Assembly: GCF_045629565.1 (NCBI RefSeq)
Contig: NZ_JAZQRL010000111.1
Span: 1-64,000, forward strand
Direction: 5' to 3'
DNA: 64,000 nt
From: Arcticibacter sp045629565
GTDB taxonomy: Bacteria > Bacteroidota > Bacteroidia > Sphingobacteriales > Sphingobacteriaceae
Shown here piece after piece: positions 16,186 through 25,085 of the stretch; within the stretch, counting starts at the first letter, position 1; every line of letters starts with the position of its first letter. The translations under genes were made by a program, and so were the position numbers. Below the pieces are notes generated by a model. That model worked only from the letters and a program-made list of their open reading frames with translations. It searched no databases and was not told where the DNA came from.

Positions 16186-16240
16186 TTACACACAAAAAGG
16201 GCTTCAAGTTTCGCCAACTTGAAGCCCTTTTTGTGTGTAA
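16186..16240. terminator. Bidirectional terminator between ychF and the starch operon
   Basis: A perfect 25-bp inverted repeat (arms 16186-16210 and 16216-16240) with loop TCGCC. The core stem AGGGCTTCAAGTT is bordered by A5 on one side and T5 on the other, so it works for ychF on + and for the last starch gene on -. Confidence 0.92.
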
Positions 16241-16260
16241 TAAAATGGCTGGAGTTTGCG

Positions 16261-18846
16261 CTATTTCAAGGGCGCAGTGCTGTATATATGGTATGCTCCC
16301 GCACCCAGACCGAGCGTTAGGGCCCCCCCGGATATTTGCGTCCTGCTGCCGCTGAAATGATCATACCAATTTCCTGCCGCCGGGAAAGTGACGGTGGCCT
16401 GTTTCGATACAAGATCAAAGTTTCCTACTACAACCACATTCATTGAAGGGCTCTTTAAGGTAATCGTCTTTACCGCTCCGCTAAGGTTATACAGGAAATC
16501 TGTAGAGGAGAACACCGCATTGTTCTTCTTCAGGTTAATAAGTCTGGAGTACACCTGAGAAAGCGCCTTACGCCGGGCATCGTTGTTGTACTGCCAGAGA
16601 ATCGGCTTCTCCCCTGTCCGTCCGTTTTCATCGATTGACTTATCGTAACCGAGTTCGCCGAACTGCCAGACCATCTTAGGGCCGGGAACAGTGAAGAAGA
16701 AGGCAGCCGCAAGTTCCTGGCGCTTCAGTGCTGTAGCCAGGTCCCTGGTATTGTAGGTGCCTGCGAAGCCGCCGTACTGTATATTTTTAAACATCAGCCG
16801 TTCTTCGTCATGACTTTCCATATAGGTTACCAGGCTGTAGGGCTTTTCGAAACCGTGCTTGTCATAAAAGGCGCGTGATAAATCCGAGTTGTTGACATAC
16901 CCCATCGTTCCTTCGTTATATGCATGGTTCATGTTATTCCAGAGCATCATACCTTCGTTACTTAGCTCCCGCTCTTCAGCGTCGGCCGCAAAGTGCTCGA
17001 GTATCACGTAAAACGTTGGATCTATCGTTTTGATGAAGTTATGGTATTCTTTCCAGATCTGAATGCGACTAGCGTCGTAGGCGCTCCAGGTATTAACAGC
17101 GGCATCGGAAGTACCGGAGTTCTTTTGTGTAAAACCCTTCGAAAGGTCAAACCGGAAGCCATCTACTTTATATTCTTCTATCCAGAACTTCAAGACATTT
17201 TTAACAAAACGTTTGGTATCAGGGCTCTCGTGATTGAAATCATATCCTACATTGAACGGATGGGTGGGATCGGCGTTGAACCAGGGATTGCCCGCCGAAG
17301 GTTTTCCTGAGGTCTGGTCGAAATACAGCTGTACCATAGGCGACTGTCCGAATGCATGGTTCAGCACCATATCAAGGATTACAGCGATTCCTCTGGAATG
17401 ACATTCGTCAATCAGTTGCTGCAGGGCAACTTTAGTACCGTAGTACTTATCTGCAGCAAAGAAGAACGAAGGGTTATACCCCCAGCTGGAGTTGCCTTCA
17501 AACTCCTTGACGGGCATCAGCTCGACGGCATTGATACCGAGGCGGCTGAGGTAATTGAGTGTATCCTGTAAAGCGGTATAGTTATGCGCTCCGAGGAAAT
17601 CACGCAGGTGTAGTTCATAGATCACCAGATCTTTTGTTTCAGGCCTTTGAAAGGAACTGTTTTTCCAACTGTATTTCGAACTGCCGGCTTGTATAACGCT
17701 CACGTTTCCGATGGTTTTGCCCTGCGGGTATGCCTTCAGATTGGGATAAATTGCTGACGGTATGTAGCTGTCATTTGACGGGTCAAGAATCTTCTCACTA
17801 TAGGGGTCGGCAAGTTTGAGCGATCCGTCCACCCAATATTGGTAGGCATATTCTTTCGCGGGATCGAGGTTATCGACCTGTACCCACCAACTTTTGCCAT
17901 CGGGGGTTCGTTTCATGAACTGCGCGGCTTCAGGCTTCCAGTCATTAAAATCGCCTGCTACATAAGCGAACTGCTTGCCGGGGGCATATAAGACAAAGAT
18001 TGCAGAGCGGCCGCTGTTGATGAAGGTGACACCTTCTTTTGCCCCCGAAGGAAGCTCGGCAACCTCAACTGTCCCGTTTACAGTGAAGGTGAATGATGAC
18101 TCGACTGTAGAGCCGGCACTGGTTGCTACCACTTTGACTGTCTGGCTGCCTGTGCCTTCTACCTTCTTATTGGCGGTGATGGAAGTAGCGTTTGAGGTTG
18201 TGGCAATCGCTGCTCCGTTTAGATACAGTGTGATGTTCGCCTGCCGGGAGGTGATTGCTGAGATCGTCAGGTCCTGCCCCATTTCCTTTACCTGTACGGC
18301 AGGCGCGGGGGTATAAGTAGGTGAAAATTCCGGATTAACGAAGCGCACGTCAAGAGCGCCAGGCTGCGTTACAGGCAGATAGATATCGCTGTTATCGGCA
18401 TTACGCGCTACGCGGCTTCCGTCTGCGTTTCTGAAAAGCAGGGCCAGCTTCAGAATCTTTTCGCCCGCCGGAACCTTAAAGAAGGAGCGCGGACTGATGC
18501 TGATCTTGTAAAGATTGTTGCCAAGCGCCGTCAAAACCACAGCCGGGTCCGGTGTATTAAAAGAGCTGGTTTTTACGTACTTCCAGTCTGAGGCACCGGT
18601 ACTTTTGTCGGTGATCACCCCGGCATGCATATAAATGTCTCCGGAAGCGTCTTTCAGGCCTCCATTACCCCTGGCGGCATCGAAAGTAATAGTAACAGCA
18701 TCCTCTCCATCAGGAAAATGGGGCGCCCAGGTTATCAGCCCTCCTGATGCCTCTACTGCCGGAACGTCGACATCGTTAATGTCTTTTTTCTTGCAGGCCG
18801 ACAGGATAAGCAGCGGCACAAGCATGCAGATAAAAATGTTTTTCAT
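16261..18846 (-). CDS. Multidomain GH13 alpha-amylase family lipoprotein (surface SusG-like role)
   Basis: 861 residues. The lipobox LLILSAC (Cys18) followed by KKKD suggests lipidation. Residues ~30-165 form a beta-rich putative starch-binding domain, ~190-255 an Ig-like domain, ~270-360 a CBM48-like domain (AYVAGDFNDWKPEA). The GH13 barrel follows: DMVLNH, GFRFDLSKG (nucleophile Asp), FYVILEHF (acid/base Glu) and MESHDEER. A C-terminal beta domain ends the protein. It is last in the operon, 31 bases after the MFS gene. Its size and lipidation fit an outer-surface amylase that cuts starch for SusC/D, but the exact specificity (alpha-amylase, pullulanase-like) cannot be read from sequence. 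Confidence 0.88.
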   Translation of the reverse strand: MKNIFICMLVPLLILSACKKKDINDVDVPAVEASGGLITWAPHFPDGEDAVTITFDAARGNGGLKDASGDIYMHAGVITDKSTGASDWKYVKTSSFNTPDPAVVLTALGNNLYKISISPRSFFKVPAGEKILKLALLFRNADGSRVARNADNSDIYLPVTQPGALDVRFVNPEFSPTYTPAPAVQVKEMGQDLTISAITSRQANITLYLNGAAIATTSNATSITANKKVEGTGSQTVKVVATSAGSTVESSFTFTVNGTVEVAELPSGAKEGVTFINSGRSAIFVLYAPGKQFAYVAGDFNDWKPEAAQFMKRTPDGKSWWVQVDNLDPAKEYAYQYWVDGSLKLADPYSEKILDPSNDSYIPSAIYPNLKAYPQGKTIGNVSVIQAGSSKYSWKNSSFQRPETKDLVIYELHLRDFLGAHNYTALQDTLNYLSRLGINAVELMPVKEFEGNSSWGYNPSFFFAADKYYGTKVALQQLIDECHSRGIAVILDMVLNHAFGQSPMVQLYFDQTSGKPSAGNPWFNADPTHPFNVGYDFNHESPDTKRFVKNVLKFWIEEYKVDGFRFDLSKGFTQKNSGTSDAAVNTWSAYDASRIQIWKEYHNFIKTIDPTFYVILEHFAADAEERELSNEGMMLWNNMNHAYNEGTMGYVNNSDLSRAFYDKHGFEKPYSLVTYMESHDEERLMFKNIQYGGFAGTYNTRDLATALKRQELAAAFFFTVPGPKMVWQFGELGYDKSIDENGRTGEKPILWQYNNDARRKALSQVYSRLINLKKNNAVFSSTDFLYNLSGAVKTITLKSPSMNVVVVGNFDLVSKQATVTFPAAGNWYDHFSGSRTQISGGALTLGLGAGAYHIYSTAPLK

Positions 18847-18877
18847 AGGTATTGGTTAGTTATATGATTTAGAGCGA

Positions 18878-20227
18878 CTATGTCCTGGATCTTTCACCCT
18901 GATCTTGTACATACAGCACAGAAAGGGCGGCTAGAAGCATCAGTACACCGGCCATGACCAGCGCATAAATAGCCTGTCCGCCGAACACCTGCTTCAGTAT
19001 CATTCCTCCGAAGAATCCGTTAACAATCTGCGGAAAAGTGATGAAGAAGTTGAATATCCCCATGTAAACACCCATCTTGCGGGCGGGAATGGAACTCGAC
19101 AGGATTGCATAGGGCATAGCCAGTATACTTCCCCAGGCGAGGCCTATACCAATCATCGAAAAGATCAGCAACTGCGGATCGTCAATGAAGTAAATCGATA
19201 GCAATCCGACCCCTCCGGCGCATAATGAGAATGCATGCGCAATCTTACGGCTGGTCATTCTGGCAATTGATGGCAGGCAAAGCGCGTAGACCGCTGAAAC
19301 TCCGTTATAAATTCCGAACAAAATCCCTACCCAATTGGCCGCATCCGCGTATTGTGTGGATGATGTATCTCCCGGAAGAACTTTGTAAACATGTTGTGCG
19401 ATGGCCGGTGTAGAAAACACCCACATGGAGAAAAGCGCAAACCAGGAAAAGAATTGAACCAGCCCTAATTGTTTCATGGTTTTGGGCATATTGGAGAAAT
19501 CGGTAAAAATACTAAGTATTCCCTTCTGCTCTTCCACTGCCGGCTCGTGTGACTGAAAGCGCGCATGTTCCTCAGGAGAGTACTCTTTGGTGGTAAATAC
19601 GGTCCATAGCAGTGTAGTGAGCAAAACCGCAGCACCTACATAAAAAGAGTAAACAACATTGTCGGGAACCTGGCCTTCTTCTGCAATCTTTGAAACGCCC
19701 ATGTATTCGGAGAAGATATAAGGAAGCCAGGAGCCGATTACAGCACCTGCACCTATCAGGAATGTCTGAACAGAAAAACCCACGCTGTGTTGGCTATTAG
19801 GAAGATTGTCTGCCACGAGCGCACGGAAAGGCTCCATCGCCACGTTAAATGACGCGTCCATAATCATGAGGATACCAGCACCCACCATTATGGGAGGTAG
19901 CATATAGGCCAGCACAGCAGAGTTAGGCATCAAGATGAGAGCCAGCGCAGCAAGGATGGCACCGACGAGGAAATATGGTCTTCTGCGCCCCAATCTCGTC
20001 CAGGTCCTGTCACTGTAGTGGCCGATGATCGGCTGGATGATCATTCCCGTTATGGGTGCTGCCAGCCAAAAAAGGGACAGGTGCTCCACATCTGCGCCGT
20101 ATGTCTGCAGAATTCGTGAAGCATTTCCATTTTGAAGGGCAAATCCGAACTGGATCCCGAAGAAGCCGAAGCTCATGTTCCAGATTTGCAGGAATGACAG
20201 TTTTGGCTTATCTATAACAGTACTCAT
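18878..20227 (-). CDS. MFS sugar importer of SLC45/maltose type
   Basis: 449 residues with about 12 membrane segments. The loop 2-3 motif GHYSDRTWTRLGRRRPYFLVG is the diagnostic SLC45/GPH-like element (a D-R-T..R.GRRRP pattern) shared by sucrose and maltose permeases. It should carry maltose or maltodextrin from periplasm to cytoplasm, delivering substrate to the GH65 phosphorylase in the same operon. It lies 17 bases downstream of a GH13 gene and 31 bases upstream of the last amylase gene. Confidence 0.86.
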   Translation of the reverse strand: MSTVIDKPKLSFLQIWNMSFGFFGIQFGFALQNGNASRILQTYGADVEHLSLFWLAAPITGMIIQPIIGHYSDRTWTRLGRRRPYFLVGAILAALALILMPNSAVLAYMLPPIMVGAGILMIMDASFNVAMEPFRALVADNLPNSQHSVGFSVQTFLIGAGAVIGSWLPYIFSEYMGVSKIAEEGQVPDNVVYSFYVGAAVLLTTLLWTVFTTKEYSPEEHARFQSHEPAVEEQKGILSIFTDFSNMPKTMKQLGLVQFFSWFALFSMWVFSTPAIAQHVYKVLPGDTSSTQYADAANWVGILFGIYNGVSAVYALCLPSIARMTSRKIAHAFSLCAGGVGLLSIYFIDDPQLLIFSMIGIGLAWGSILAMPYAILSSSIPARKMGVYMGIFNFFITFPQIVNGFFGGMILKQVFGGQAIYALVMAGVLMLLAALSVLYVQDQGERSRT

Positions 20228-20244
20228 AACATAGGTTTAGTTGG

Positions 20245-22053
20245 TTAAAACTTGTATATCAGGACATCTGAGGGTCCGAGGTTTATTGGTATGCCTGCAG
20301 ATGCGGCGTCCGTAGTAAATGTTTTTCCATTCATAAGATCACTTACTACGATCTCTCCTTTACTCATCCCTTTAATTAGCTCTTGGGGAACAGTGATGTT
20401 TGTTTTCAAGGTCTTTGACCGATCAAAGTTGGCAACGACCAATACCCGCTCTTTATCTGTATAGCGTATAAAGGCATACATCCGGTTGTTGAACGCCGGC
20501 TGGTTGCTCAGCTCTATAAATTCACCGCGGACTATTGCTTCTGTTTCTTTTGATATACGCAGCAGGTCGCTATAGAACTTTCTTAATTCATGTTGCTCCT
20601 CGCTCAGCTTGCCACCGTCGAAAGCACCATTGTTCATCCATTTCTGATGTTCTGGAACGCCCCAGTAGTCAAAGATGGTAGTCCGGTTGTCATCCCCTCC
20701 AAAGCCTTCAATGCCCTTTCCTGGCTCAGCAACTTCCTGACCAAAGTAGATCATCACGGGTCCGCCTGAAAGCGTAGCGGATACGACCATACCCGGTTTG
20801 GCGTAAGCGGGATTTCCGGCAAAGGCTGGCGATGCAATCCGTTCTTCGTCATGGTTCTCCAGGAAGCGTAGCATCTTTGAAGAAAATGCCTTGCTTTCTA
20901 CGTTTACAACATGGCTGATGTCTTTTACGTCTGCTTTCGGCTCATTCCTAATCAGTCGCTTTATGCCATCGTAAAGCCCCACCTTGTCATAAAGATAATC
21001 AAACTTACCCTGGTTAATGTACTTTTCGTACTGCCCGGGATTGTAAATCTCTGCGATAAAAATAACCTGAGGATTCACTTCCTTGATCTGGGGAATGACC
21101 CAATTCCAGAACTCAACAGGGACCATTTCTGCCATATCACATCTGAAACCGTCTACCTTCTTATTAACCCAAAATACAAGGATGTCTTTCATCTTAAGCC
21201 AAACGGGCGGAATCGGATCAAAATAAGTCTTCTCTTTGTTCTGATAGTCAACGCCATAGTTGAGTTTACTCGTTTCAGACCAGTCGCCCAGACTCGGTTT
21301 GGCCGTAAATACATTGTTGCCGGTAGCCTTAGCCGGATTCTCGTCAAATTGGCGGTCCTTTAACGGACTCTTAAAGTCTTTCCCGCCAGCATCCGTACCT
21401 GCCGGAACGACAAATGGTTTTCCGGGGATGTAATAGAAGTCGTTAGCAGGTGAAAATGCCTTGGTGACATCATCTGTTTCCCCAAAATCCGTTACACCTG
21501 CCGGCTTCGCGTCAGACGAGTATGTGCGGGCTACGTGGTTGGGTACAAAGTCAATAATAACCTTCAATCCGTGCTTATGCGTCCGCTCTACCAGGGACTC
21601 AAATTCAGCCATCCGGTTCTTTACATCGACAGCAAGGTCAGGATCCACATCGTAGTAGTCTTTAATCGCATAGGGTGATCCAGCTCGGCCTTTTACGATA
21701 TCGGGATCATCAACGTTAACACCTTGTGAAGAGTAGTCAGTCATCGTGGCATGTTCTATGATGCCGGTATACCAAAGATGAGTAATACCCATTTTTTTAA
21801 GTTCCACGAGTGCCCTGTCGCTGATATCATTAAATTTTCCGACACCATTTTCTTCTATGGAACCGTAGAACTTGTTCGTGGTTTTCTTGTTACCAAATAA
21901 GCGAACCATGATTTGATAGATATTGATCTTCTCGGACGACATGTCGGTAGTATTTAACGAATCAGTAGTGGTCGGCACTGACTTTTTCGTGCGATTACCG
22001 CACGACATCCAGACTATGGCTGCGATCAGGGCTATGAGGAAGCGAACTTTCAT
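20245..22053 (-). CDS. GH13 alpha-amylase family lipoprotein
   Basis: 602 residues. The signal ends in VWMSC (Cys18), a probable lipoprotein. All four GH13 regions are visible: DFVPNH, GFRCDMAEM (nucleophile Asp), VIFIAEIY (acid/base Glu) and FLENHDEERIAS. It starts directly with the barrel (IYQIMVRLFGNKK), without a CBM48-like N-terminal domain, so it resembles glucosidase- or maltogenic-type GH13 enzymes acting on short oligosaccharides. The position between the phosphorylase and the MFS importer supports periplasmic trimming of maltodextrins. Confidence 0.87.
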   Translation of the reverse strand: MKVRFLIALIAAIVWMSCGNRTKKSVPTTTDSLNTTDMSSEKINIYQIMVRLFGNKKTTNKFYGSIEENGVGKFNDISDRALVELKKMGITHLWYTGIIEHATMTDYSSQGVNVDDPDIVKGRAGSPYAIKDYYDVDPDLAVDVKNRMAEFESLVERTHKHGLKVIIDFVPNHVARTYSSDAKPAGVTDFGETDDVTKAFSPANDFYYIPGKPFVVPAGTDAGGKDFKSPLKDRQFDENPAKATGNNVFTAKPSLGDWSETSKLNYGVDYQNKEKTYFDPIPPVWLKMKDILVFWVNKKVDGFRCDMAEMVPVEFWNWVIPQIKEVNPQVIFIAEIYNPGQYEKYINQGKFDYLYDKVGLYDGIKRLIRNEPKADVKDISHVVNVESKAFSSKMLRFLENHDEERIASPAFAGNPAYAKPGMVVSATLSGGPVMIYFGQEVAEPGKGIEGFGGDDNRTTIFDYWGVPEHQKWMNNGAFDGGKLSEEQHELRKFYSDLLRISKETEAIVRGEFIELSNQPAFNNRMYAFIRYTDKERVLVVANFDRSKTLKTNITVPQELIKGMSKGEIVVSDLMNGKTFTTDAASAGIPINLGPSDVLIYKF

Positions 22054-22082
22054 CGAATAACAGGTTATATTATGTAGTAAAT

Positions 22083-24401
22083 CTATTGAAATTCAGCGCA
22101 ATGGCTCTCAACGTTCACGGTACTTAATCCTTCCAGAAAAACCGCCTTTCCGAAAAGAAGAACCGTGATGGCTGTACCGGAACGGTTATTCAGACATACG
22201 CCATCTTTATCTACGCTGATATTGATCACCGTCCCGCGGAAGATGACATTAAAAGAGAACGATTCCCATTTTTTTGGCAGGAATGGGTGGAACTGCAATT
22301 GCCCGTCCCGCACACGCATTCCCGCGAACCCTTCGACTACACTCATCCAGGTGCCCGCCATAGAAGTGATGTGAAGGCCGTCCTCGGTATCGTTATTATA
22401 GTCGTCCAGATCCAGGCGCGATGTACGGAGATAAAACTCATAGGCACGTTTCTGATCACCCAGCTTGGCTGCCAGGATAGCGTGCACACATGGAGAAAGT
22501 GAACTTTCATGCACGGTCAGTGGCTCATAAAAGTCGAAGTTCCTGCGCAGTGTATCTTCGTCGAACTGGTCTTCCAGCAAATACAAGCCCTGAAGAACGT
22601 CGGCCTGCTTGATGTATACAGAGCGGAGAATACGGTCCCAGCTCCACTTCTGGTTGAGTGGCCTGTCTGACGGGTCAAGTTCTGTAACGGGTTTCAGCTC
22701 CTTATCAAGGAAGCCGTCCTGTTGCAGAAATACGCCAAGCTGTTCATCCTTCGGGTAGTACATATGGTCAATGATATGCTTCCATGCCTGAATTTCCTTA
22801 TGCGCATCGAAAGACATCTTTGTCGTTAACTCGATATAGCGGTCCGGATGCTTGCCGCTTACATAGTCAAGTGCTTCGATCGCATATTTCATGCACCAGC
22901 AAGCCATGGTGTTGGTGTACCAGTTGTTATTGACGTTGTTTTCGTATTCATTCGGACCAGTGACGCCAAGCATAACATACTGCTTCCTGGCCTCACTCCA
23001 GTTAACCCTCTGGCTCCAAAACCGCGCTATGGCGACCAAAACTTCCAGTCCGTATTCACTTAAATACTCCTGATCGCCGGTATACCGGATATAATTATAA
23101 ATGGCAAAGGCAATGGCGCCATTCCTGTGGATCTCTTCGAAGGTGATCTCCCACTCATTATGACATTCCTCTCCGTTGATGGTAACCATCGGATATAAAG
23201 CTGCACCATCTTTAAAACCGAGCTTTTCCGCGTTCTCGATGGCTTTCTGCAAATGCTTATAGCGATAAATAAGCAGTTTGCGTGTGACGTCAGGAGAGGC
23301 AGTAGCCAGATAAAACGGTACACAATAAGCCTCCGTATCCCAATAAGTTGACCCTCCGTATTTCTCTCCGGTGAACCCTTTGGGGCCAATGTTCAGACGC
23401 TCGTCTTCACCTGTATAGGTTTGGTTCAGCTGGAAGATGTTGAAGCGAATGCCCTGCTGAGCTTCCACATCGCCTTTGATGATGATGTCGCTTTCGCTCC
23501 ACTTCTCTGCCCAGGCCGCAGCCTGTTCCTGCAGCATGGTGTCAAAGCCTTTCTCTGAGACGCGGCTCAGGAGGTCTTTGCCTGCCTGTAGTAACTGGTC
23601 TTTGGGATAGTTTTCAGAGGATAAGTTAACCGCATATTTGATGACGTTAATCTCCTCTCCCGCTTTGATATTCACCTGAACACGCGCGCCGACATACTTC
23701 TCCCGGCTCAGCTCTTCGATAGCATAATCCCGGTCTGTAGCAAGCGTAAATCGTGTAGCGGTACAAACCTCAAAGGCCGTTTTCCTGGTCCGCAGTGTCA
23801 GATACGCCTCCTCTCCCTTCACTTCCCTATATACTTCCTCCCAAAACTTCTCGTCATAGTTCGCATCCTGATTCTGAATATCACCATCGATATAAGGAGT
23901 AATGGTAAGTGTATCATCAAAGTTCAGGGCTTTTACGCAATATTGAATAGCGGCAGCTTCATCATCCACGATACTGCAGAAGCGTTTTGCGTGAACCTGA
24001 AGCATTTTGCCGCTTTCAAGCTTTGCTGTGAATTCGCGTTGCAGATAGCCTTCCTTCATATTCAATATCCGCTTGAAATCTGACACCTCAGCAGTGTAGA
24101 GGTCAAGAGTTTCTTCTCCGGCCTTGATATCTATTCCGATCCAGTTGGCAGCGTTCAGCACTTTGGCAAAGTATTCCGGATAGCCGTTCTTCCACCAGCC
24201 TACGCGCGTTTTATCGGGATAATAGATCCCCGCAACATAGTTTCCCTGTAATGTCTCACCGGAATAACGTTCTTCAAAGTTGGCCCTCTGACCCATGCGC
24301 CCGTTGCCCAAACTGAAGATACTTTCTGATATTTTGTTTAAATGAGGATCAAAACCTTCCTCTATGATATTCCACTCGTCAGCAACGATATACTTCTTCA
24401 T
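22083..24401 (-). CDS. GH65 maltose (or related disaccharide) phosphorylase
   Basis: 772 residues from ATG 24401 (MKKYIVADEW); a TTG three codons upstream is possible. The N-terminal beta-sandwich FDPHLNKISESIFSLGNGRMGQRAN is the standard GH65 start. The catalytic general-acid motif NGEECHNEWEITFEEIH lies in the (alpha/alpha)6 barrel, and GGSTYWDTEAYCVPFYL precedes it. It should convert maltose plus phosphate to beta-glucose-1-phosphate and glucose in the cytoplasm; no signal peptide is present. The next gene upstream is beta-phosphoglucomutase, the exact partner for that product, which favours maltose phosphorylase over other GH65 activities. Confidence 0.92.
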   Translation of the reverse strand: MKKYIVADEWNIIEEGFDPHLNKISESIFSLGNGRMGQRANFEERYSGETLQGNYVAGIYYPDKTRVGWWKNGYPEYFAKVLNAANWIGIDIKAGEETLDLYTAEVSDFKRILNMKEGYLQREFTAKLESGKMLQVHAKRFCSIVDDEAAAIQYCVKALNFDDTLTITPYIDGDIQNQDANYDEKFWEEVYREVKGEEAYLTLRTRKTAFEVCTATRFTLATDRDYAIEELSREKYVGARVQVNIKAGEEINVIKYAVNLSSENYPKDQLLQAGKDLLSRVSEKGFDTMLQEQAAAWAEKWSESDIIIKGDVEAQQGIRFNIFQLNQTYTGEDERLNIGPKGFTGEKYGGSTYWDTEAYCVPFYLATASPDVTRKLLIYRYKHLQKAIENAEKLGFKDGAALYPMVTINGEECHNEWEITFEEIHRNGAIAFAIYNYIRYTGDQEYLSEYGLEVLVAIARFWSQRVNWSEARKQYVMLGVTGPNEYENNVNNNWYTNTMACWCMKYAIEALDYVSGKHPDRYIELTTKMSFDAHKEIQAWKHIIDHMYYPKDEQLGVFLQQDGFLDKELKPVTELDPSDRPLNQKWSWDRILRSVYIKQADVLQGLYLLEDQFDEDTLRRNFDFYEPLTVHESSLSPCVHAILAAKLGDQKRAYEFYLRTSRLDLDDYNNDTEDGLHITSMAGTWMSVVEGFAGMRVRDGQLQFHPFLPKKWESFSFNVIFRGTVINISVDKDGVCLNNRSGTAITVLLFGKAVFLEGLSTVNVESHCAEFQ

Positions 24402-24433
24402 CTTATTCAAAAAAATTATTCAGCTAATACAGA

Positions 24434-25084
24434 CTACATGGCGTCTAACATATTGACGCGAAACCCTGAAAGTCCATTTACAACCACATCGGCGTCACGT
24501 AATATTTCCGGTGACCCGATCCCGACTACTTTCATTCCACCGGCACGGGCAGCTTCCACCCCCGCTACAGCATCTTCAAAGACGACACACTGGTTTGGCG
24601 GTATTTGCAAAGCCTCAGCACCTTTAAGAAAGACCTGGGGATCCGGCTTAGATGCAGAGACAACATTACCATCAATGATGACATCGAAAAATGAGAGTAG
24701 GCCTGTGCGTTCGAGTATCAGACCGGAGTTCTTGCTTGCAGATCCCAGGGCAGACTTAAGTCCCGCAGCTTTTACCTCAGCCAGGAACTCCTTCGCCCCG
24801 GGCAGAATCTCTTCAGGAGTCATAGCCTGGATCATTTCTACATACCAGGTATTCTTTCGTGTGGCAAGTTCCAACTTTTCAGCAGGTGTCTTTTCTACCC
24901 CTCCCCAACCGAGGATGAGTTCCAGGGATTGCACCCTGCTGATTCCCTTGAGTTTTTCATTATCGTCCTCGGTAAAGTCGAAGCCTAGTTCATTAGCCAG
25001 CCGTTTCCAGGCGCGATAATGGTATACGGCTGTGTCAACTAGTACTCCGTCGAGATCAAATATACAAGCTCTTATATGTGACAT
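24434..25084 (-). CDS. pgmB: Beta-phosphoglucomutase (HAD family)
   Basis: 216 residues from ATG 25084 (MSHIRACIFDLDG); a longer frame open to 25204 lies inside the upstream gene and is rejected. HAD motifs are FDLDGVLVD (nucleophile Asp and acid/base Asp), the cap-domain stretch KLKGISRVQSLELIL, GSASKN (motif II), KPDPQVFLKG (motif III) and VFEDAVAGVEAA (motif IV). It isomerises beta-glucose-1-phosphate to glucose-6-phosphate through beta-glucose-1,6-bisphosphate. It lies 1 base after the GH13 stop and 32 bases before the GH65 gene, forming the phosphorolysis pair. Confidence 0.93.
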   Translation of the reverse strand: MSHIRACIFDLDGVLVDTAVYHYRAWKRLANELGFDFTEDDNEKLKGISRVQSLELILGWGGVEKTPAEKLELATRKNTWYVEMIQAMTPEEILPGAKEFLAEVKAAGLKSALGSASKNSGLILERTGLLSFFDVIIDGNVVSASKPDPQVFLKGAEALQIPPNQCVVFEDAVAGVEAARAGGMKVVGIGSPEILRDADVVVNGLSGFRVNMLDAM

Positions 25085-25085
25085 T